A stretch of DNA of 64,000 nt, taken from Amphibalanus amphitrite (lineage: Eukaryota > Arthropoda > Thecostraca > Balanomorpha > Balanidae). The number at the start of each line of letters is the position of its first letter. Position 1 is the stretch's first letter. A program made the translations under genes and the position numbers. The DNA is taken from contig NW_024881708.1 of assembly GCF_019059575.1 (NCBI RefSeq), positions 248,001-312,000 of the forward strand. The letters run 5' to 3'. The notes under the pieces are model-generated. The model did no database searches. It saw nothing but the letters and a program-made list of their open reading frames with translations, and had not been told where the DNA came from. Shown one piece after another: positions 1 through 11,489 of this stretch.

Positions 1-1249
1 CTTTACGATGTAATTCGTATTGCCACCATCCAGCACGTATTGTATTGCGTGTTGTATGGCCACCATCTAGCTCTACTGCTTTCCGTTTTCTATTCTCGCT
101 TGCATAGATTTGCACAAATTTACTACGTTTTGGTGAGTCTAATTTAATACTATGCATTATGCAATTCGTTAGAAGAATCGTACACACATTGCGAGTCCCT
201 CTTTGTTACCGTCGTTGCGTTTCCGTCGACCTCAGCTCTTTTCCAGCTTGTGTGCTAGATCCGCTTTGCCCGGGTCAAACACGGCCTGCGGTCTGGTATT
301 TGTCGAACAGCTGGTGCACATTCAGCAGTCATGCTTTCTGCAACCGCCGCGGATTTAGACCAAATCAATTCACCCGAGTAGAAAAGAACCGAAACACATG
401 CACGCACCCTCACCTGGCCGCGAAAACGGTTCTCACGCTCAACTTCCGTTTGTGGTTATCTAGGCTAATATCGTGAGGCTGAGAGTGCGTTAATAATGCT
501 CCATAATTCGTCTTCACACAGTTGAGCCGTCAGTGGTCGCCGTTCTGAGCGCTCCTATTACCACCGCTGGTTTTTGCCGAGCTCATCAGGCGGACGTCGG
601 CTCCCAGCGCGGCGGAGTCTCCAAATGGGCAAATGGCTTCCCGTGATGGACCACCCGGTCCCGGGCCTGGCGGCCGCTCCCACCGGTCCAGCCGGGCGGG
701 GTGGGGTGGTGTCTGTACCGGGACTGACAGCAGACCAGGAGTTACCACCGCAGCTGGCCAGACCACTGACCAGGCGCGGCCGGAAGGGCGTGTGAGCCGC
801 CGTCGCCGCAGCCTCCCAATCGGTCCATTTGTTGACACTTTATGGACGGAGCTCGGCGGTAGAGGAAGTGGTGGTGGCAGCGGTGGCGTCTGTGGTTCCC
901 CGGCTATACGCTCTGCTCATCGCTGGTGGTGCGGCTGACCACAGCGGTTTAGGTCTGAGGCATTTTCTCCCAGCTCTGCCGGCTGTGTTGAACACCGGCT
1001 GAACAGACGTCTGTGCTTTATGATTTTCATTGTACGGTGTGGCTAGGTGCGCTCATGCATAGCAGTGACCTTGATGGCCATCGCAACTGCATGTTAGTAT
1101 TTCATATGTTCTTTCTTGCAATAGCACTGCAATTTCATCTGTAAGTGCTGCAATCCTGCATTGTCACATCCCCCTGTTGCGTCCCTGGCCATTGTCGGTA
1201 TCCGCTTATCTATATCTGTGTGTAACCGGACTGTATCTCTGTGTCGGCA
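1..1249. other. Upstream flank of the galactosyltransferase gene, no gene seen
   Basis: No reading frame here looks coding. The stretch from about 560 to 960 is GC- and CpG-rich and could be a promoter or 5' exon region. The pyrimidine-rich sequence ending in CAG at 1249-1250 is a plausible 3' splice site, which would place a 5' untranslated exon start about 90 bases before the start codon. This is inference only. Confidence 0.4.
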
Positions 1250-1342
1250 GGTGTAACCAGTCCGCGACTGTGAGCAGACCTCGGCGTGCTATGCGGTCCA
1301 GCCGCCTCTCACCGCACGTCTGACCGTCTTTCCTGCCCCACC

Positions 1343-2521
1343 ATGACTCTGAAGCTGGTGCGGACGGCTCCGGCCCGGATCGAGCGGCGGCGCGTACCCG
1401 GCCCTCCGGCGGCCGTTTGTGTGCCCCTGCTCTGCCTGCTGGCGCTCAGCTCGCTGGCAGTGATGGTCACCCTCAGTCGGCATCAGGAGGGCCCGGCCGC
1501 GCCGCCGCCGCCGCCGCTGCCGGCCGGCCGCAGCCGCCTCTACCCCCGCAACGGCTCGCTGCCCGGGCTGGGGACGTTCCACTACGTCATCAACACAGAC
1601 GCATGCACCGCGGACGAGGAGGTGACCATGCTGATCGTGGTGACCTCTCACGAGGGTAACCAGCGGCTGCGGTCGGCCTGGCGACGTCTGCTGCCTACCG
1701 AGGAGCTGGGGAGACTCGGCGCGCGGCGTGTGTTCCTGCTCGGCCGGCCGTCTCAGCAGGAGGGCTACACGAGCGTCAACGAGAGTCTGGTGGAGTTGGA
1801 GAGCAGCCAGCACGGTGACATCGTGCAGGGAGACTTCAGCGAGAGCTACCGAAACCTGACGCTCAAGCACCTGATGGGCCTGCGCTGGGCGGCCGACTAC
1901 TGTCCGCAGGCGCGCTATGTGGTCAAAATGGACGATGATATCGCCGTGGATGTGTATCAGCTGCACGATAAACTAACCGAGCGCTATGCGCCGCGCGACC
2001 TGCTGCTCGGTCTCATTCACTACGACATGCAGCCAGTGCGCGACCCGGCCAGCAAGTGGTACGTGCCGACGGCCGAGTACCCGGGAGAGTTCTACCGGCC
2101 GTTCCTCTCCGGGTGGATGTACGTCGTCTCCCAGGATGTGATCACTCGCCTACTGGCCGCCGCTGAGCGCCGAACAAACTTCTGGATCGACGATGTGCAT
2201 GTGACGGGCACGCTGGCGAGTGATGCGGGTGTGAGGCTGAGCAGTCTCAACGCGTACTACACACCTCACGCGACGCATCTCGAGTGTTGCGCTCGTACGG
2301 AGGACCTCCTGTGTGACTACCTGGTGGGTCCGGCCGGTGGTGACGAGGCGCTGTTGTCGGACTTTCTGAGCCAGGCGCGCGGCTGCTGGCGGGCCGGCTG
2401 TATGCGCAGGAAGCCGGAGGTGTCTGTGGCTCGGACCTGTGTGGGCACGGACAAGTACCGGCACCGAGAGCTGGGCCAAGGCACGGCAGAGGTGGTGGCC
2501 GTGAGCTGGGGTGCCAGCTGA
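1343..2521 (+). CDS. Beta-1,3-galactosyltransferase-like protein (GT31 family), 392 aa, single coding exon
   Basis: A Golgi type II membrane glycosyltransferase that would transfer a hexose, probably galactose, from a UDP-sugar in beta-1,3 linkage to a glycan. Residues 22-43 form the single membrane anchor after a short basic cytosolic tail, followed by a Pro-rich stem (51-60). The catalytic domain begins near residue 95. It carries the GT31 landmarks: LIVVTSHEGNQRLRSAWRR (97-115), FSESYRNLTLKHLMGLRWA (165-183), the metal-binding DDD at 197-199 in VVKMDDDIAVDV, FLSGWMYVVS (254-263), and IDDVHVTG (282-289) where family members have (E/D)DV-x-x-G. Asn sites for glycosylation are at 70, 146 and 171. 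I start at 1343 because it is the first in-frame ATG and has a strong context (CCCACCATGA); the upstream frame opens only with GTG. Length fits the family. The exact acceptor cannot be told from sequence. Confidence 0.9.
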   Translation: MTLKLVRTAPARIERRRVPGPPAAVCVPLLCLLALSSLAVMVTLSRHQEGPAAPPPPPLPAGRSRLYPRNGSLPGLGTFHYVINTDACTADEEVTMLIVVTSHEGNQRLRSAWRRLLPTEELGRLGARRVFLLGRPSQQEGYTSVNESLVELESSQHGDIVQGDFSESYRNLTLKHLMGLRWAADYCPQARYVVKMDDDIAVDVYQLHDKLTERYAPRDLLLGLIHYDMQPVRDPASKWYVPTAEYPGEFYRPFLSGWMYVVSQDVITRLLAAAERRTNFWIDDVHVTGTLASDAGVRLSSLNAYYTPHATHLECCARTEDLLCDYLVGPAGGDEALLSDFLSQARGCWRAGCMRRKPEVSVARTCVGTDKYRHRELGQGTAEVVAVSWGAS

Positions 2522-4860
2522 CCGCTGGGTGGACGGCGGAGGGGCAGGGGCGGGGGACAGTGCGTGGTGAGAGGAGAACTCAGTGGGTGAGTGGACTGCA
2601 GGACTGAGCTCTGAGCGGCGATGGCCGTGGCGTGAATTAGTGAAGAACTGGTGAAAGACGTCAGTCAGAAGAATCAGTAAGATCGTGATCGGTGGCTGAT
2701 GCAGGCAGCAGAGTGGCTTATATTCAGCTACAGTGCTACACCTTTGACTCGTCGCTTCTACGCACGGCTCGTTTTGCTGATGGATTGCTGACTACCAGGG
2801 ATGGTTCAAGATTGCCATATGCACATCAGCTCTTTCATTGTGATCATAGGGTTATGTCGCTTATTAATATTATTTGCAAATTATCATGATCATTTAACTG
2901 CAGCTGTATATTACTTACTCGACTCTTGTAGATATTACGTTTATTCGGGCAGTGGGCCGCCTGTGCCGCCCTCTATGCTCGCACTGTGTTTCGCCGTTTC
3001 TCCGTCGGGTGATCGCACCATGGTTCGCTGTAACCGCCCGAGCTCGTGTTGGCGGCTCTCATGTGATTGGCGTCTAGTCGGACGGGATCTGGCGCGTCTG
3101 TGTTCGTTTGCCATTGGCTTATGGCCGAAATAAGACGCCAATACACGTTCTCTACGTTCTACCTAATGTATTTTTGAATAATGGTGAATAGGGACAAGTG
3201 GGTAGGTAATGGTATACGGCAAAGGAAAAACTAAATTGGGTTCGCTGCAGATACAGGTACTACCTATACGGCGAAATGTACGCGGCATTTCACTGCAAAG
3301 TGTATAAAAAAGTGCAAAAGATATGTGAGAGTTCAATAACGGCATGCCTTTACCTCAGCGTTCGACGCTCACGCTAGCAAGGCGACGCTAGGCCCTAGAG
3401 GGCCCGGCTGGTGCCAGCGCACCTGAACCTGAGCGCCATCTGTGAACGGTGTAAGCTCACGTCTGTCGTTCAGCCGCCAGATGGCAGACGGCAGCAGGCT
3501 CGAACAGGCCATCCAGGGCTGTGTGTTGACTGGAAGCAGCCCAGTCGACGTGGTAACTGTACCTCACCGATCTCTATACTGCGGTCGATCACGGTTGTGA
3601 GTTCTCGTTTGCATTTTTGTTTTATTCTTATATGTCCTACCGGTCTAATAAATCCATTGCAGTACTCCAGGATGATATATTCAGTAGGAAGGAGGAACAT
3701 TGGGGTGACTGAACCACCGACTTGTGTGCCGTAAAGTGGCTGATCTCATCCAGCTGAGATGGGAGTGTCCCGATGGGATGGGCCCGTCCAGACACTCAAA
3801 CGGTCACCTCGAAGTGGTGTGTGGTGTGTGTTCTTGTTGAGGTTGTCCTAACAATCGGCTGTCTAATTCGACGTTTTTTTTTTTTATTCGACGTTTGTCT
3901 GATTCGACGGTTTTTCATTCGACGGTTGGCTGATTCGACATTTGTCTTTATATCCATGGATTCGACGCTTCTGGACTTGACAAATGCAATAGTATCGAGG
4001 CTTTCTTCTCTGCGACACTCAACCTTTGAGTTTTTGCCTAAGCTTAAAGGCCACCGGTTGATCTGAAACTAAAAAAAATCCAATAGACAATTACTTCGTC
4101 TTCGACATGGAGCGGCTCAGCCTCATATGATTATGATCAGCACCATTTTGTCCGCATATAGCTCTAAGTAGATCAAAAATATACGGACGAAACGACGAAG
4201 GGACCGTAGTGCCCTACTATTATAATGAAAAGCAATGGAGTTTGTTCGAAATGGATCGCATTTGAAAAGAACGCCGCGGCACCGTTTGCTGTTGGTGCAT
4301 ATAAACAGGCCGGTCAAGAAGAAAAACACTACACACTCCACCTCTACTTGACTGTCGTCTATTGACGAATGAAGAATCAAGTAAAAACACACATGCAAAT
4401 GAGAAGAGGAACAAAAGTCACCCAAGCTGTACGCAGCAGCCAGGAAGGATTGAGTATCCACCCTCCGGCTCCCAGCCCATGGTCGTTATTTATGAGCTCT
4501 GGGTTCAAGAGCGAGGTTCGATGACCACCTACTCTCGGCGGCTCGTGTGGCAGGCAGGTATAATCGCCATTCACCAAGGTCACGGGCGCAGACGGTGAAC
4601 GGCTCACAACAGCTGTTCGCCGAAAAGATTGATTGGCTCGGTTTCCCGAGAACGTTGAACCCGGGCAGGCACTTCGCACGTCGAAACGGATGGGGTAGTT
4701 TTCCAGCAGCCAGTCACGGAAGTGCGAATCCAATCCATGTGACGAACAGATAGAGCTACCTGCCACCACGGAGCTATCAAATTTGGCCCTTCCCTGGTTA
4801 CGGAGCGAGCGAAGCGAGCGAAGTCTTTCCTTAGATTAACGGAAATTTCTGAGTATGAGC
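2522..4860. other. Intergenic stretch, no gene seen
   Basis: It probably starts with the 3' untranslated region of the galactosyltransferase; an AATAAA lies at 3647-3652, but this is far downstream and I cannot confirm it is used. There are two opposed CTCF-like words near 3432-3486 and a degenerate ATTCGAC repeat near 3864-3950. Open frames here are short and lack recognisable domains. Confidence 0.4.
3864..3950 (+). repeat. Degenerate ATTCGACG(T)n tandem repeat
   Basis: The word ATTCGACGTTT or ATTCGACGGTT recurs about six times at short spacing with T-run expansion between copies. Confidence 0.6.
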
Positions 4861-4892
4861 GGCCGGCCGGCCGGCCGGCCGGCCGGCCGGCC
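4861..4892. repeat. (GGCC)8 microsatellite
   Basis: Eight uninterrupted GGCC units. They sit immediately before the 130-bp tandem repeat and are self-complementary on either strand. Confidence 0.95.
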
Positions 4893-4910
4893 GTGCGGAC
4901 GCTTTTGCGA

Positions 4911-5460
4911 GGCTTATATCTCAGCAACCACTTGACCGATTTACACGCGGTAATTTTTGTAGGGTAGCTTCATTCCTTCTACCAAGTGTTGGACTATTCC
5001 CGATGCATATAGGTGACCCCTTATGCACGTGCCACGTGCAAAACGAAGAGGTGTCAGTTTTGTAATTGTTGCAATATCTCGGTAACTACTTGGCCGATTG
5101 CGCTGAAAGTTGGCATGTAGGTAGGCACCCACTAGGCACTGCATATCCATGTGCCAGAATTGGGGTGCTGCTGCACGTGCGCACGTGCAGGGGTCGTTTC
5201 CAGATCTCGAGAACGGCTGGACCGATGGCGCTCAAATTTGGTACACGGTTAGGGACCAGTTAGTAGGGTGCCGTGCACAAGTCACTTGGGACCCATTTTG
5301 CACGTGCGCACGTGCAGGGTGCCGCTCCCAGATCTCGAGAACGGCTGGGCCGATTGTGCTCAAATTTGGCACATCGCTAGAAACCGGTCAGTAGGGTGCC
5401 GTGCACAAGTCAGTTGGAGGTACCCCCTCGAAATTTCGCACGTGCAAGACTCACCCCCTC
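4911..5460 (+). repeat. Degenerate tandem repeat, about 130-bp unit, four copies
   Basis: Each unit holds an ATCTCGAGAACGGCTGG-CCGAT-like word followed by CTCAAATTTGG and a CACGTGC word. Unit starts are near 4920, 5073, 5202 and 5330, so the last two are 128 bases apart and the oldest is most diverged. Two units contain CACGTGCGCACGTG (5174-5187 and 5301-5314). The ATCTCGAGAACC...CCGAT word is shared with the 5' module of the TTAA elements further right, which suggests common ancestry. Confidence 0.75.
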
Positions 5461-5701
5461 GCTCGCTCCGTTAGTCGCCCCAAAAGGCGCTATACTGGTT
5501 TAGCGTCTTTATGAGTATTCTGAGGAAGGGGCCTTTTTTGAACAGGAAGGCACCATAGCACATTTTCCTATGGCTGTGACATAAAGGCATCTCATACTAA
5601 TTATTTTGATGAAAGGCAACTGAAGGGCAAGTTGGAACGCTGGAGACTGCAATCGGGCACATAAACGTAACTGGAAGGTTAAATGCACGGACATTTTTCA
5701 A
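5461..5701. other. Short spacer, nothing recognised
   Basis: No gene or repeat boundary is visible before the TTAA at 5702. Confidence 0.4.
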
Positions 5702-6899
5702 TTAACCTTCCAGGCGGTGGGGGGGGGGGCATTTTTTTGCCCCCCCCCCTTTTAGTTTTTTCGATATATCTCGAGAACCACTGCGCCGATCGTCACCAAA
5801 CTTTCAGTACCCTCCCGGGAGCAGCTAGCGCACATGGTGACCAAAAATTTTTCCAAAGGCTATGATAGGTTGGCCGCTAATGACGTCAGAGTGACGTCAT
5901 TTTTGCCATTTTCGACCCAAAAAAAGGTTTCGCGGGAAGAGCTGTCAGGCCTACAGCTTTAGAGATACAGAAAAATGTTCTAGATATAAAAGGTGTGGAA
6001 TCAAAAGGGCTACAAAACTGCAATTTCGGTTTTTCGAATTTTTTGGATTTTAACCCCTAAAAATCAAAAAATAGATTTTTTGAATACAATAGCCAAAAAA
6101 TCCAAAAAGTTTTTTGAATTTCGAAAAACCGGAATATATGTGATAGTCCCTACCGTCTTCTATCTACATACCAAATTTGAGATCGATACCTCTTTTTTTG
6201 GCCAAGTTATAGCGAAAAAACTGTTCAAAATTGATAACGTCAAATTTTCAAACTCAATTTTTAGCAATTCCAGACCTCGTAGCGCAAAACAAAGACCACC
6301 ATTAGACTCCCCGTGACGATCTGCATCGAATCAATGCCCATTTTATGCAAAAATATCAACTTTGAAATTTGACCTTTTTTGACCTGACCTTGACCTGACC
6401 TCCACCAGAAAGTGACCTCAACCGTACCTGATGGTCTTATAACCAACACCATTGAGTTGGAAATGAAAAACTGGCCATAAAACATGCATCACATAACCTT
6501 AGTAAAGTTGGGCTCATGTGGTGACCCTTGGTGACCTTTGGTGACCTGACCTGTGACCTGACCTGGTATGACCAGTGACCTCTAATAGCAACATATGTAC
6601 TAGACAACTGACGCCTTATCGCTGATTTTCGACAAAATGCGTTTTACTCGATGTTATAGCGCTTTCCCTAGAAGCCCCGTGAACGGTGAAACATTTTATC
6701 TTTGACCTGACCTGTGACGTCATCGGTGACCCCGAGGTCAATGAAATTTAGTTTCTTTCGACAAATTTGACAGGGCTATCGAACGCCGTTTGAATTTTTC
6801 GGATCCGTCCAGTAGTTTCGGAGATACGGGGGGGGGGCAAAAAAATGCCCCCCCCACCGCGCGGAAGGTGGCTGGTAGGCCCACCGCCTGCCGGGTTAA
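5702..6899 (+). mobile_element. TTAA element, family A
   Basis: The left end TTAACCTTCCAGGCGGTGGG mirrors the right end, which reads TTAACCCGGCAGGCGGTGGG on the other strand. Both ends have TTAA and a subterminal G-run/C-run hairpin. The interior has two TGACGTCA palindromes (5881-5888, 5892-5899) and many TGACCT half-sites. From about 6050 to 6500 it matches the reversed interior of family F while the terminal repeats differ, so A and F share an ancestor. No coding capacity. Confidence 0.85.
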
Positions 6900-6926
6900 A
6901 GACGGTGGGTGTATGTATGTAACCTT

Positions 6927-9061
6927 TTAACCCGCGCGTGACTGGGGTATTCTCCATAACGCGATTTGCTGAGGGTGGGGGGCTCTCCAGAGCCCCCTCC
7001 TATCTCCGAAACTACTGGGCCGATCGTCAAAATTCAAACGGCGTCTGATAGCCCTGGAAAAACTGTTGAGCGGCGAAACCTATTTTTATTGACCTCGAGG
7101 TCACCGATGACGTCACAGCCCATAGGTCAGGTCAAATTCAAAATTATGAGTATTTTTGCTTGTTCACAATTTAGGCTCTGACCGCCGGCTGACAAGTCCG
7201 ATCAGACTCATTTTGTTTTACGCACTCTTTGATATAGCAGCCTTAGATACCCTGAGGGTACCGAACTTTTACTTCGAATTTTTCAGGTCAAGGCCAGGTC
7301 ATCCTAGGTCACGAAAATTGTATATCATGTATCGGTCACGCGACGCATGATTTATGGTCCATTTTACTGGTAGATTTCGAGAAATTGTCGTCTGTGTCAT
7401 TTGAGGTCATTTTCAGCTGAATTTACCGGAGGTCAGGTCACTTTCAGGTCAGAAAAGGTCAAATTTTGAAAATGAATTTTTTTCAACAAAAAAAGGTGCC
7501 TATCAGATGCAGTTTGAGCTCAGGAGCACGATGGTGCCATTTATGTTGCCTTGCGATGTTAAAAACGTACTGGAAAATGTCTTTGAAAAATACATAATTG
7601 TAAAATTTTGACAGTAATGCAAATAACATGGCTATTTTTTAACCCTCGCCCGCACATGCCATTTTCCCATCCTAGAACGCACATGGGGGGGGGGTGGTTG
7701 CCACCCCCCCCCCCCGCGCCATTTCGTTCCTGTTGGAGATAGAGCTTAGCAGTAAAGACCAAAAAGATTCTTTGGGAAGAGACGAATCCAATGATACCCA
7801 GTTTTACCTTCTCAGGTCAGTCATTGACCTTCCAGGTCAGGTCAAACTAAAAAATGTTGCTGTTTTGGGTCACCGTTGGATATCAAGTGTGCTGCTTATC
7901 AAATACCGATGACGATGCTGTTTTCTGGTGCCAAGCCAGCTAGAACCTCTTTGTCACACTACCCGACCAGAACTTTGCTGCTGAGGTCATTTCAGGTCAA
8001 GTTAGGTCAAGGTCAATTATATGTGTTTGTATGTCTGTGTGTGTCTGTGTGTATACTGATGTGTGCACCGATTGTTTTTGGGTCCATATTACATGAAATC
8101 ATGATCTGAGAAGCTTTTACCAAAAATGCAGTCAAAAAACTTCAAAAAAAGTAAATTCAGCTAGCCTAAAACGCAATTATCTTAGATGACCTAGGTTGAC
8201 ATTGACCCTGACCTTGACCCCTGTACATCGTCGAGCAACATGTTCCATGATAGGTGGGAGGTAAGACTGGCAAGAAAGGCCGAAATCAGGGTGTCAAAAG
8301 CTCATAAGGCCCATGGCAAACGCAAGATGTTGAGAATTGGCCATTTGGGTCATGACATGACCTGAAAAACAAGGTCATATCTCCGAAACCAAAAATCACA
8401 GAAACTTGAAATTTTCAGTGGACATCAAGAAAGGATAGAGGAGCAGCTATACGAAAAATCAGCCTTCTAGCTCTAAAAATGTTGAGTGCAGAGCAGAAAG
8501 ACTACCTGGGGGGGTGGCAACCACCCCCCCCCCCATGTGCGGGCGAGGGTTAAGATATTGGACTAAAACTTGCTAGAATAGGTAATGAGCGTGTGTTCTA
8601 TTACATATGATCCGGTTTTTGAGAAAAATCAAAAGCTTTTTGAAAAAATAAAAACAAATATATTTTTTCTGTAATAGTAAATAACTATTTTTCATAATTT
8701 TTGATTTTTTTAATTCGAGACAGTAGTTCGATACCTACGTGCATGTAGTCCACTGATGCAAAGAAATTGGATCTAGCTCTAAAACTGAGCTCTTGAGAGC
8801 GTTTGACGTAATTCAACATCTTGCTTCAAAATCGGCCGACATGTCATGACATGTCACTCTGACGTCATTTCCGGCCAAACTATAGTAGCTAAAAAGCTGA
8901 AATTTTAACACAAGGTGTCAAATTAAGACCGCTGAGGGTACAGCAAGTTTCGTGTTGATTCGTTGAACGGTTTAGAAAATATTGCCGAAAACGGGAGGGG
9001 TCTCTGTAGAGACGCCCCCTAACCCGCGCATGCCCCCCCCCCCCCGGCATGCGCGGGTTAA
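6927..9061 (+). mobile_element. TTAA element, family B, interrupted by a family C copy
   Basis: The left end starts TTAACCCGCGCGTG; the right end, on the other strand, starts TTAACCCGCGCATG. Between them lie the 5' module (ATCTCCGAAACTACTGGGCCGAT), TGACCTCGAGGTCA (7090-7103), TGACGTCA (7108-7115) and the usual 3' module. A complete C element (7639-8553) splits it. Without that insert B would be about 1.2 kb. The left and right terminal repeats agree only over the outer 14 bases or so, so the pairing is likely rather than certain. Confidence 0.7.
7639..8553 (+). mobile_element. TTAA element, family C, copy 1 (nested in B)
   Basis: It begins TTAACCCTCGCCCGCACATG and ends with the exact reverse complement of the shorter CCCTCGCCCGCACATG, with TTAA on both sides. 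G-run/C-run tracts lie just inside both ends. AGGTCAGGTCA, TTAGGTCAAGGTCA and reverse copies are present, along with a GT-rich stretch near 8025-8055. About 90 percent or more identical by eye to copies at 33195 and 47709. Confidence 0.9.
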
Positions 9062-9955
9062 CCCTATTAGTGGCAGGCTCCTGGCTACCCCTATTAGTGG
9101 CAGGGGGGGCTGTTTACGACCCCCCCTGATATCTCGAGATCTAACGGGCCGATTTTCAAAATTCAAACGGCATTCGATTTCGCTCAACGTGATCTACATT
9201 TCTAAAAAAAAATAAAAATTAAAAAATGTCAATAGGGGGGTAGAGGGGGGTAAAAACGGGCAAATTGCAGATACATTTTAGACTGTTTATCACGGCCAGG
9301 TTTCTGAACCAATCTTAACGCAACTTTTGCCGATCGATAGAGAATGAACCAGGAATTCACATGGATCCTAAAAATATGCATTTTCAAAAATCATAGGCGG
9401 ATACAGATGTAATTACTAATTATTCCCCAATATTCAGCACCTGGACGCGCCTATGATTTTAGGGGAAAACATCGCTTGTAATTGTTCACAAATACATGGT
9501 ATGGTGCATTTGATCGCTTTCTGGCAATGTAACTACTACGAAACCGCTCATCAAATGGTACTGTACATTTCAGTATGAACCCCCCTTTTTTGGACGCCTG
9601 GATCCGCCTATTATAGCAAAAACGTGTCAAAAGAGGATGCACAATAACTTTGTATATGTTATCACATGATACCTTTCATTCACTGTTCGTAAAACTGGTG
9701 CATACAGTTATAATATATCAGCATCGTGATCTTCGCCCAAATGACTCGCTTCACGAATAGGACCCCCCAATTCCCAGTGCTCTGGAGCCGCCCCTGGTAA
9801 AGTTATGAACTTGAAATTTTCAGGGAATGTGCCCAATTTAGTTTTAGGAAAAGTCAGAAAGTTTCAGCATCGTAGCTTTAGCGGTTCGGAGATATTCCCG
9901 AAAAACCTGAGGGGTGGATGAAAACAACCCTCCCCCCTGCCACTAATAGGGTTAA
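9058..9955 (+). mobile_element. TTAA element, family D, copy 1
   Basis: Left end TTAACCCTATTAGTGGCAGG; right end its reverse complement. It shares its left TTAA with the right end of B. A second copy lies at 30804-31702. The flanks of the two copies are nearly identical, but about 170 bases in the middle are unrelated. It has fewer AGGTCA sites than the other families. Confidence 0.9.
9393..9611 (+). repeat. Inner inverted-repeat segment within the D element
   Basis: ATAGGCGGATACAG (9393-9406) faces CTGGATCCGCCTAT (9598-9611). The interior 9409-9578 does not match the equivalent interior in the copy at 30804. This may be a small element nested inside D. Confidence 0.6.
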
Positions 9956-11489
9956 GGAAAGATAATTGGCTATGTAGCTTGGCCCCTTGCTTATGTCCCT
10001 GTTTCCTGCCCAAGTGCCCAGTGCGCAATGGCTCAGGAATAATTAGATGCATGTATGTATAATGCGTATATCTCTTTCGGCTATATGTCAGGACGAGCAC
10101 GTGGCGCCGTGACGGACCGCTCGTCACCGTTCCCGGTCGGATCGTGAGTCGTGACCGCGATTCGCGACTGGCTGGGTCACGGTGAGCCCGTGTGAAGCGG
10201 GAAGCCGCCCTCACGTGGGAGAGTCGAGTGTGGGTTTTGCCGAGCTGGCAGTTTCTGACCGCTTTCGGTTACCCGTTACCGTTGGCTCGTGTCCAGCGTG
10301 ATGTGTGGTTGGGTGATGCCTCCGTTAAATCGGAATTCCCCGCAGAACGAAACGTTATACGGTGAATTAGAATCCGCAGCATTCAGCGTTGACACTCACA
10401 CTGACACAGGTATGTTTATTGATATAGATAACACTAAACATGCACAGAGCAGCAGACATAATGCCATACATTGTGACTTTGATTGGCAATAAGAAATGCC
10501 CCACGCGTTTACGTCTAGGCTCAATGATCTGATTCATCATTACCTTATATACCTCCACATGGATATCATCTAAAAGTAAGCGCGAGATTTGCAAGGAAAT
10601 GCCGGCATCCTAGATGAGCACACAATACATTCGGACACTTTTCGACATATCCATAGACCAAGCACCCATCACTTCGTTTGTGCCTCGGCCGCTATCTGGC
10701 CTCTTATAAACTAGACGTTCACGCATAGTCTCATGTAAAACAATCGGCATTATATCACCCAACACATAACACATATCCTTCTGAGAAAACATAGTAGGCA
10801 TCGTATTACTAAAACAACATCAACTTAACGTCTGTGCACCCATATGTTCGTGCTTTTTTATTTTTATCAGCTAGTTTTTCCTCCGTATAGGCGGGGTACA
10901 CACATATAACTGAGGTATGGATGATAAAAAAAACGCAAGCGTCCGTTTAAAGCTAGACACCTGCCGTCAGAGCTATCACATGATTCAGTGATAGATCCAA
11001 GGGCTTCCTGACACACAGAGGCGGGAAGTGAAGACCAAACGAACTAGCATTATTGTCTGCATTTAAATATGCTCTCATCTTAGCCCCTGCATGTCAGAGA
11101 CATGAATCGTCGGCTAGCAGCCATCCTAAAGTGCCTTGCCTGATATCAAAGCTGGAAGCATTAATTTGAAAATCAGCCATTACCAATTAAATAACTGCTG
11201 CTGAGACTTAGGCAAGCTATGTAAAAACAAAAAACACAGAAATAAAAATATGCTGCCTAACGCCAAGCCTAGCAATTTGTGTCGGTTACATCAACTCGCT
11301 CTCAGAGTAAAGTAGGCTTCCGTCGTCTTTGACGACAAATCCCTGTAAGCGATTACGAAAGGAATGCCTTTCCCTCGACTGCGACTGGACTGCGAGTTAA
11401 GTGTGGGGATCCCCCATCCCCAGGCTACAACCAGTTGTTTTTTGACTGGCCCCAGCTATCGAGCTCATATATCAGCTCCATCCGGCCGT
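9956..11489. other. Intergenic, no gene seen; probable 3' flank of the next gene
   Basis: A GTGACG/GTCACG-rich tract lies at about 10095-10190. The rest is AT-rich with no coding signal. TTTATT words (AATAAA on the minus strand) occur at 10415-10420 and 10857-10862, but I cannot tell whether either serves the minus-strand gene ending at 11490. Confidence 0.4.

Noticed and set aside
159..476. 105-codon open frame near the left edge
   Set aside because: Composition and length are within chance, with no domain, signal peptide or splice support.
1286..1342. Longer N-terminus for the galactosyltransferase
   Set aside because: It would need a GTG start; the first ATG (1343) has a strong context and gives a normal type II anchor.
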